This document shows positions 60,053 through 64,000 of a DNA stretch of 64,000 nt, piece by piece. The position numbers and the translations under genes are program-made. Within the stretch, counting starts at the first letter, position 1; each line of letters opens with the position of its first letter. Source of the stretch: Sulfurimonas sp. (GTDB taxonomy: Bacteria > Campylobacterota > Campylobacteria > Campylobacterales > Sulfurimonadaceae); contig NZ_CP093396.1 of assembly GCF_029027405.1 (NCBI RefSeq), positions 310,001 to 374,000 of the forward strand. Reading direction: 5' to 3'. Under the pieces are notes generated by a model that was not told where the DNA came from, ran no database searches, and saw nothing but the letters and a program-made list of their open reading frames with translations.

Positions 60053-60734
60053 AATAAAAATTATTATTGTAGAGGATGAACCAATAATTGCCTTAAACCT
60101 TAAAGAATCATTGGAAGACTTAAATTACAATGTTTGTGGAATAGCTTCTAATAAATGTAAACTAATGAAAATAATAGATAAAAAAATAATTCCAGATATA
60201 ATTTTAATGGATATTAATTTAAAATCAAAATTTAATGGTATCGAAATAGCAAAGGAATTTAAAATCAGTCATCCTTTTGTCCCTATAATATTTCTAACAG
60301 CAAACTCCAATATTAGTATAATAGAAGATGTAACAGATACTGTTTCGTATGGGTATATCATAAAACCATATAAATTACACAATCTTCAAGCCTCCATAGA
60401 ATTATCAATAAAAAAAATTAAAAAATTAAAAAATAGTGAAGATATCAAAAAAGTTGAGCTTTTTTCTCCATATGTATATGATAAAGAGAAAAGAATCTTG
60501 CTTGAAAATAATAAAGAGATTAAATTAACAAAAAATGAAACTCTCTTGATTGAAATATTGTGCAAAAATAAGTATGTATATATTTCTCAAGAGTTTATAG
60601 AAAATACTATTTGGGAAAATCATCCAGCTGGGATGAATGCTTTTAGATCCTTGATTTTTAGATTAAGAAATAAAATAGATGAAGATTTAATCATAAATCA
60701 AAAGGGATTTGGATACAAAATAAGATTAGATTAA
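60045..60734 (+). CDS. OmpR/PhoB-type response regulator
   Basis: A 229-residue regulator. The receiver domain has IIIVEDEP, the phosphoacceptor D56 in ILMDINLK, a Thr in FLTANS and Lys in GYIIKPYKL. A winged-helix DNA-binding domain follows (LTKNETLLIEILCKNKYVYI ... NAFRSLIFRLRNKI ... GFGYKIRL). It is encoded 8 bases into the kinase gene and is its cognate partner. The closest likely target is the phenol hydroxylase promoter 270 bases downstream, which has an 11-bp tandem repeat. Confidence 0.88.
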   Translation: MSKIKIIIVEDEPIIALNLKESLEDLNYNVCGIASNKCKLMKIIDKKIIPDIILMDINLKSKFNGIEIAKEFKISHPFVPIIFLTANSNISIIEDVTDTVSYGYIIKPYKLHNLQASIELSIKKIKKLKNSEDIKKVELFSPYVYDKEKRILLENNKEIKLTKNETLLIEILCKNKYVYISQEFIENTIWENHPAGMNAFRSLIFRLRNKIDEDLIINQKGFGYKIRLD

Positions 60735-60754
60735 AAATTGTATTTATAAATGTA

Positions 60755-60898
60755 GCCACATCACTTCGCTTTCCTAATGACTTAGAAGTGATTTTATACT
60801 TTGTTTCTATTTGACTTGTTGTTTATTCTTCTTTTATCATTTCCAAGACTATTTTAGTTTTTTGCTCGGCAGTATATCTTTGCTTTTTTTCTACTCAT
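60755..60898 (-). pseudogene. Remnant of an IS3-family transposase orfA
   Basis: On the minus strand, ATG at 60898 with a GGAGAT site opens MSRKK; after a +1 shift the next frame reads KQRYTAEQKTKIVLEMIKEE, a stop, then TTSQIETKYKITSKS, a clear match to the N-terminal HTH of IS3-family OrfA proteins. It is inactivated by the frameshift, the internal stop and the loss of the rest. The 320-base gap 60735-61054 contains this fragment and the phenol hydroxylase promoter region. Confidence 0.75.
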
Positions 60899-61001
60899 AA
60901 ATTATCTCCATAATTCGTATTATTTTATACCCCCAAGGGACACATCGACTTTTTTGAAAATAAATCTTACTGAATTGGTGTCTTAGATTTTAAGGGCATA
61001 A

Positions 61002-61023
61002 TAAAGCGACTTTAAAGCGATTT
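61002..61023 (+). promoter_or_regulatory. Tandem 11-bp repeat at the phenol hydroxylase promoter
   Basis: TAAAGCGACTT followed directly by TAAAGCGATTT, two 11-bp copies differing at one base. A likely -10 box TACAAT is at 61032-61037 and the AAGGAG site at 61045-61050, so the repeats occupy roughly the -22 to -43 region. Direct repeats with an 11-bp period are the usual binding sites of OmpR/PhoB regulators, one of which is encoded just upstream. Confidence 0.55.
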
Positions 61024-61054
61024 AAAAAATGTACAATTTTATCCAAGGAGATTT

Positions 61055-61300
61055 ATGAATGAGTTGATGCCTGGAAATAAAAAATTCATTAAAGTTGAAA
61101 ATATTAACAGTAATGGATTTGTTGAGTTCATTTTTGCTATTGATTATGTTACAACTAATGTAGAATTTATTTTACCTTACAAAGCTTTTATTGAGTTTTG
61201 TCAAATAAATAAAGTTTCATTTGTGAATGAAGATGAAGAGGAAGAAATGAAAAATGATGACATACTATGGAAGTATGGAACCGAAGAATTCAGAAATTAA
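61055..61300 (+). CDS. Phenol hydroxylase assembly protein, DmpK-like
   Basis: An 81-residue protein with NSNGFVEFIFAIDYVTTNVEFIL and LPYKAFIEFCQINKVSFV, which line up with DmpK/PhK, the small protein needed for assembly or activation of multicomponent phenol hydroxylases. The acidic C-terminal tail (NEDEEEEMKNDD) is longer than I expect. First gene of a dmpKLMN-ordered operon, with an AAGGAG site. The small size makes sequence alone moderately convincing; the gene order settles it. Confidence 0.78.
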   Translation: MNELMPGNKKFIKVENINSNGFVEFIFAIDYVTTNVEFILPYKAFIEFCQINKVSFVNEDEEEEMKNDDILWKYGTEEFRN

Positions 61301-61314
61301 AATAAGGAAAAAAA

Positions 61315-62289
61315 ATGAGTATGAATATAGCAAATATAGAGATAAAGCCAAAAAGACAAGGTTATGCACACCTAGCAGATAAATTTGGAGAAGATAGACC
61401 TTTCTCAAGATATGAAGAGGCAGTATTTGGAGCACAACCAAGTGAAAATTTTCACTATAGACCACAGTGGGATGTAGATCATGAGATTTTTGATGTTACT
61501 AGAACAAAAATCGTTATGAAGGATTGGGAAGATTTAATAGATCCTAGAAAATTCCATTATATGACATATGTGTCTACAAGATCTAAACAAAATTCTACTA
61601 GTGTTGATAATATGGAATTTTTAGAAAAAAGAATGTTGCTTTCAAAAATGAGTAGTGAAGACATAGATATTATTAAAAAATATGTAACACCACTCAGACA
61701 CTATTTTTATGGTGCGAATATGAATAACTTAACATTAGCTTCTATAGGTTATGGTGGACCTTTTGTTTCAGCGGCACAGTTTCAAGCGGAAGATGAATTA
61801 GGTTTTGCACAACATGTCACAAAAATTATTTTAAATCTTACAAACAACGATGAATTTGCTTTAGAAACAGGAAAAGATGCTTGGTTAAACTGTTCTGAGT
61901 GGCAAGGTTTAAGAAAAGCTGTAGAGGACTCTTTTGTTGTAAAAGATTATATGGAACTGTTTGTGATTCAAAATGCGATTTTTGATGCATTTATCATACC
62001 TCTTATGTTTAAATCATTGCCAGAGAAGCTTACACCTGCAGGAAACTTAGCTATGGGTATGATGTCTGAGTTTATACTAACAGTTACTGATGAAACGAAT
62101 AAATGGGTAGATAGTATTATCAAAGTATGTGCGAAAGAATCATCTGAAAATAAAGAACTTTTAACTGCTTGGACAAATAAATATCTAAATATAACTGTTG
62201 ACGCTTTATCTCCTTTAGATAAAGATACTGTATCTTCTATAAAAGAAGATGTTGTAGCTAGATTGAAAAAATCTGGTTTAAATATATAA
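61315..62289 (+). CDS. Phenol hydroxylase beta subunit, DmpL-like
   Basis: A 324-residue beta subunit of a soluble di-iron monooxygenase. KRQGYAHLADKFGEDRPFSR, NFHYRPQWDVDHEIFDVTRT and KDWEDLIDPRKFHYMTYVST match DmpL/PhL, and LRHYFYGANMNNLTLASIGYG follows. It has no iron ligands of its own and forms the dimer interface with the alpha subunit. 14 bases after the DmpK-like gene. Confidence 0.9.
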   Translation: MSMNIANIEIKPKRQGYAHLADKFGEDRPFSRYEEAVFGAQPSENFHYRPQWDVDHEIFDVTRTKIVMKDWEDLIDPRKFHYMTYVSTRSKQNSTSVDNMEFLEKRMLLSKMSSEDIDIIKKYVTPLRHYFYGANMNNLTLASIGYGGPFVSAAQFQAEDELGFAQHVTKIILNLTNNDEFALETGKDAWLNCSEWQGLRKAVEDSFVVKDYMELFVIQNAIFDAFIIPLMFKSLPEKLTPAGNLAMGMMSEFILTVTDETNKWVDSIIKVCAKESSENKELLTAWTNKYLNITVDALSPLDKDTVSSIKEDVVARLKKSGLNI

Positions 62290-62298
62290 GGATATAAA

Positions 62299-62568
62299 AT
62301 GAGTATAGCACTATTAATTATGCAGGACACAGAAGATGGTAGAGCGATTGTTAGATCAATTCAAAAAGACAATTCTGATGTAAAAGTTACAAATAAACCA
62401 GCGATGATTCAAATTGAGAGAGAAAAGGAGATTGTTGTAAAAGCATCTACTGTTTCTGAAGAGTTGGGTAGAGAGTGGGATGTTGAAGAGCTACAAATTG
62501 AACTTGTTTCTTTAGGTGGACAGATAAATGAAACAGATGATGAAATCACTGTTTATTGGGATAACTAA
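62299..62568 (+). CDS. Phenol hydroxylase effector (coupling) protein, DmpM-like
   Basis: An 89-residue cofactorless regulatory subunit. ALLIMQDTEDGRAIVRSI, NKPAMIQIEREKEIVVKA and LGREWDVEELQIELVSLGGQI match DmpM/PhM, which binds the hydroxylase and tunes oxygen activation. It ends in EITVYWDN as in homologues. Third gene of the operon, 9 bases after the beta subunit. Confidence 0.9.
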   Translation: MSIALLIMQDTEDGRAIVRSIQKDNSDVKVTNKPAMIQIEREKEIVVKASTVSEELGREWDVEELQIELVSLGGQINETDDEITVYWDN

Positions 62569-62579
62569 AAGGATTAAAT

Positions 62580-64000
62580 ATGAACGCAGAAATAAAAAAG
62601 AAAAGATTAAGTAGAAAAGATAGCTATAAACATATGACAAGACTTGGTTGGGACACAACTTACCAAAAAGAAGAAGATGTTTACCCTGAGTTAGATATGG
62701 AAGGTATTAAGATACACGATTGGGATGCATGGGAAGATCCATTTAGAATGACGATGGAATCATACTGGAAACTACAAGCAGAAAAGGATAAAAAACTCTA
62801 CGCTATTATTGATGCATTTGCTCAAAATAATGGTCATCAAAACTTAACAGATGCACGATATATAAATGCACTTAAATTATTTATTACAGGTGTTACACCA
62901 GTAGAATATTATGCACATAGAGGATTTGCTAAAGTTGCTAGATCATTCAAAGGTGAAGGTGCCGCTGTTGCTTGTCAAATGCAAGCTATTGATGAGTTAA
63001 GACACTTTCAAACGCAGATGCATACTATGAGTCACTACAACAAACACTTTGATGGTTTCGGTTACAATGTAAAAAAATTCGATAGAATATGGTATCTTTC
63101 AGTGCCAAAATCTATGGCAGAAGATGCTATGACATCAGGACCTTTTGAATGGATGGTTGCTATTGGTTTTGCATTTGAATTTGTACTTACTTCACTTTTA
63201 TTTGTACCATTTATGTCTGGTGCTGCTTATAATGGAGATATGGCAACTGTAACATTTGGTTTCTCCGCTCAATCAGATGAATCAAGACACATGACTTTAG
63301 GTCTTCAAGCTGTTAAATTTATACTAGAGCAAGATGAAGCAAATGTACCAATTATCCAAAAATATATGGAAAAATGGTTATGGAGAGGGTATAAAATGTT
63401 ATCTCTTGTTGCTATGATGATGGATTATATGCTTCCTAAGTCACCTACTTCATGGGGAGAAGCTGTAGATATTTATATCGCACAAAATGGAGTTGCACTT
63501 TTCAAAGATCTAGAAAAATATGGTATCGTAGCCCCAACAGATATGATCAACACTATAATGGCAGAAAAAGACCACCTTTCTCATCAATTATGGAAAACAT
63601 TCTATAACCATACAGTAGCTGCTAGTATGCATATTTGGATGCCTGATGAGAAAAAATTGAACTGGTTATCTGAAAAATATCCAGATACATTTGATGAGCA
63701 TTATAGACCAATGTGGGAAGAGTTTGCAAAGCATGATAAAGGAAATGGACAAAGATGGTACTCTGAGACACTACCTCTTATTTGTAATGTGTGTCAAGTT
63801 CCTGCACTTTTTACAGACATAGAAGGTGGAAAACCTCATGTTTATACACATAGCGTATCTGAATTTAAGGGAGAAAAATTTCACTTTTGTTCAGATAATT
63901 GTAAGCATATATTTGAAGATGAACCAGAAAAATATTCACAGTCGTGGTTACCACCACATCAAATTTTCCAAGGAAATTGTGGAGGTAAAGATCTAGTTCC
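62580..64000 (+). CDS. Phenol hydroxylase alpha (catalytic) subunit, DmpN-like, 5' part
   Basis: The first 473 codons of the large di-iron hydroxylase; the frame is still open at the window edge. The six iron ligands are present with family spacing: E109 (PVEYYAHRG), E139 and H142 (AIDELRHFQ), E200 (AFEFVLTSL), E234 and H237 (QSDESRHMT). A zinc-binding, YHS-like C-terminal region (CNVCQVPALF ... HFCSDNCKHIF) is as in DmpN. It hydroxylates phenol or related aromatics to catechols. AAAGGA site precedes the ATG. The gamma subunit and reductase (O, P) should follow outside the window. Confidence 0.92.
   Translation, partial: MNAEIKKKRLSRKDSYKHMTRLGWDTTYQKEEDVYPELDMEGIKIHDWDAWEDPFRMTMESYWKLQAEKDKKLYAIIDAFAQNNGHQNLTDARYINALKLFITGVTPVEYYAHRGFAKVARSFKGEGAAVACQMQAIDELRHFQTQMHTMSHYNKHFDGFGYNVKKFDRIWYLSVPKSMAEDAMTSGPFEWMVAIGFAFEFVLTSLLFVPFMSGAAYNGDMATVTFGFSAQSDESRHMTLGLQAVKFILEQDEANVPIIQKYMEKWLWRGYKMLSLVAMMMDYMLPKSPTSWGEAVDIYIAQNGVALFKDLEKYGIVAPTDMINTIMAEKDHLSHQLWKTFYNHTVAASMHIWMPDEKKLNWLSEKYPDTFDEHYRPMWEEFAKHDKGNGQRWYSETLPLICNVCQVPALFTDIEGGKPHVYTHSVSEFKGEKFHFCSDNCKHIFEDEPEKYSQSWLPPHQIFQGNCGGKDLV

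Noticed and set aside
60735-61054. A sigma54 (-24/-12) promoter for the phenol hydroxylase operon, as expected for DmpR-type control.
   Set aside because: No GG-N10-GC pair with the TGGCAC/TTGC context is visible, and no DmpR-like gene is in the window.
1-64000. tRNA, rRNA or CRISPR loci.
   Set aside because: No cloverleaf with a TTCRA loop and matching acceptor stem, no rRNA-like sequence and no regularly spaced repeats were noticed; a tRNAscan or CRISPR finder run would be the decisive check.

Overview
The window is AT-rich and reads as a chromosome segment of a free-living, respiring member of the Campylobacterota (epsilonproteobacteria), most likely near Sulfurimonas/Sulfurimonadaceae; the genus is an inference. 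Grounds: a ccoNOQP cbb3 oxidase followed by a DUF4006 protein and FixH, a petABC bc1 complex with a di-haem c-type subunit, a four-subunit gamma-delta-alpha-beta pyruvate:ferredoxin oxidoreductase, epsilon-type AddB/AddA, a major outer-membrane porin, luxS, and MotE/DUF507 genes beside purA and carA. No rRNA, tRNA or CRISPR array was recognised.

Layout. 1-4.5 kb: end of hisZ, purA, a FliJ-like gene, motE, a DUF507 gene and carA, closed by a strong terminator that overlaps the carA stop. 4.7-9.6 kb: cbb3 oxidase operon with a previously easy-to-miss 29-residue membrane ORF. 9.7-16.4 kb: addB and addA, split by about 1.7 kb of REP-like hairpins, a RAYT transposase, an orphan MqsA-type zinc-finger protein and an unknown gene. 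16.4-22.3 kb: LysE exporter, rplM-rpsI, a DUF945-like protein, a peptide-binding protein and a MATE transporter. 22.3-26.2 kb: accessory island with a consensus sigma70 promoter, a possible stub of a type III methyltransferase, a GHKL ATPase fused to a PD-(D/E)XK-like domain, a PemK/MazF-like protein and a DUF2130 protein. 26.2-41.3 kb: HAD phosphatase, porGDAB, luxS with two unknown genes and an mnmC-type methyltransferase, ribE, a Sel1 protein, mnmG, petABC, an RDD protein and the porin. 41.4-41.8 kb: three tiny membrane ORFs. 41.8-51.9 kb: lipoprotein, moaA, queE, queD, moeA, rsmE, rpmE, rsmI, rlmB, two envelope unknowns and an aminotransferase. 51.9-58.7 kb: an aminotransferase-hom-fdhA-yraN backbone interrupted by an ATPase/nuclease gene pair and by relB-yafQ-NYN. 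58.8-64 kb: a two-component system, a dead IS3-type transposase, and a phenol hydroxylase operon running off the window.

How the parts fit. Core genes give aerobic/microaerobic respiration (bc1 to cbb3), reductive pyruvate synthesis or pyruvate oxidation (Por), molybdenum cofactor synthesis (MoaA, MoeA) feeding the formate-dehydrogenase-like protein, queuosine precursor synthesis and rRNA modification. The accessory parts are concentrated at four places (12.0-13.7, 22.3-26.2, 51.9-53.7 and 57.1-58.4 kb). The most interesting are two ATPase-plus-nuclease modules that look like candidate genome-defence systems, and a phenol hydroxylase operon preceded by a two-component system whose OmpR-type regulator could bind an 11-bp tandem repeat just upstream of the operon.
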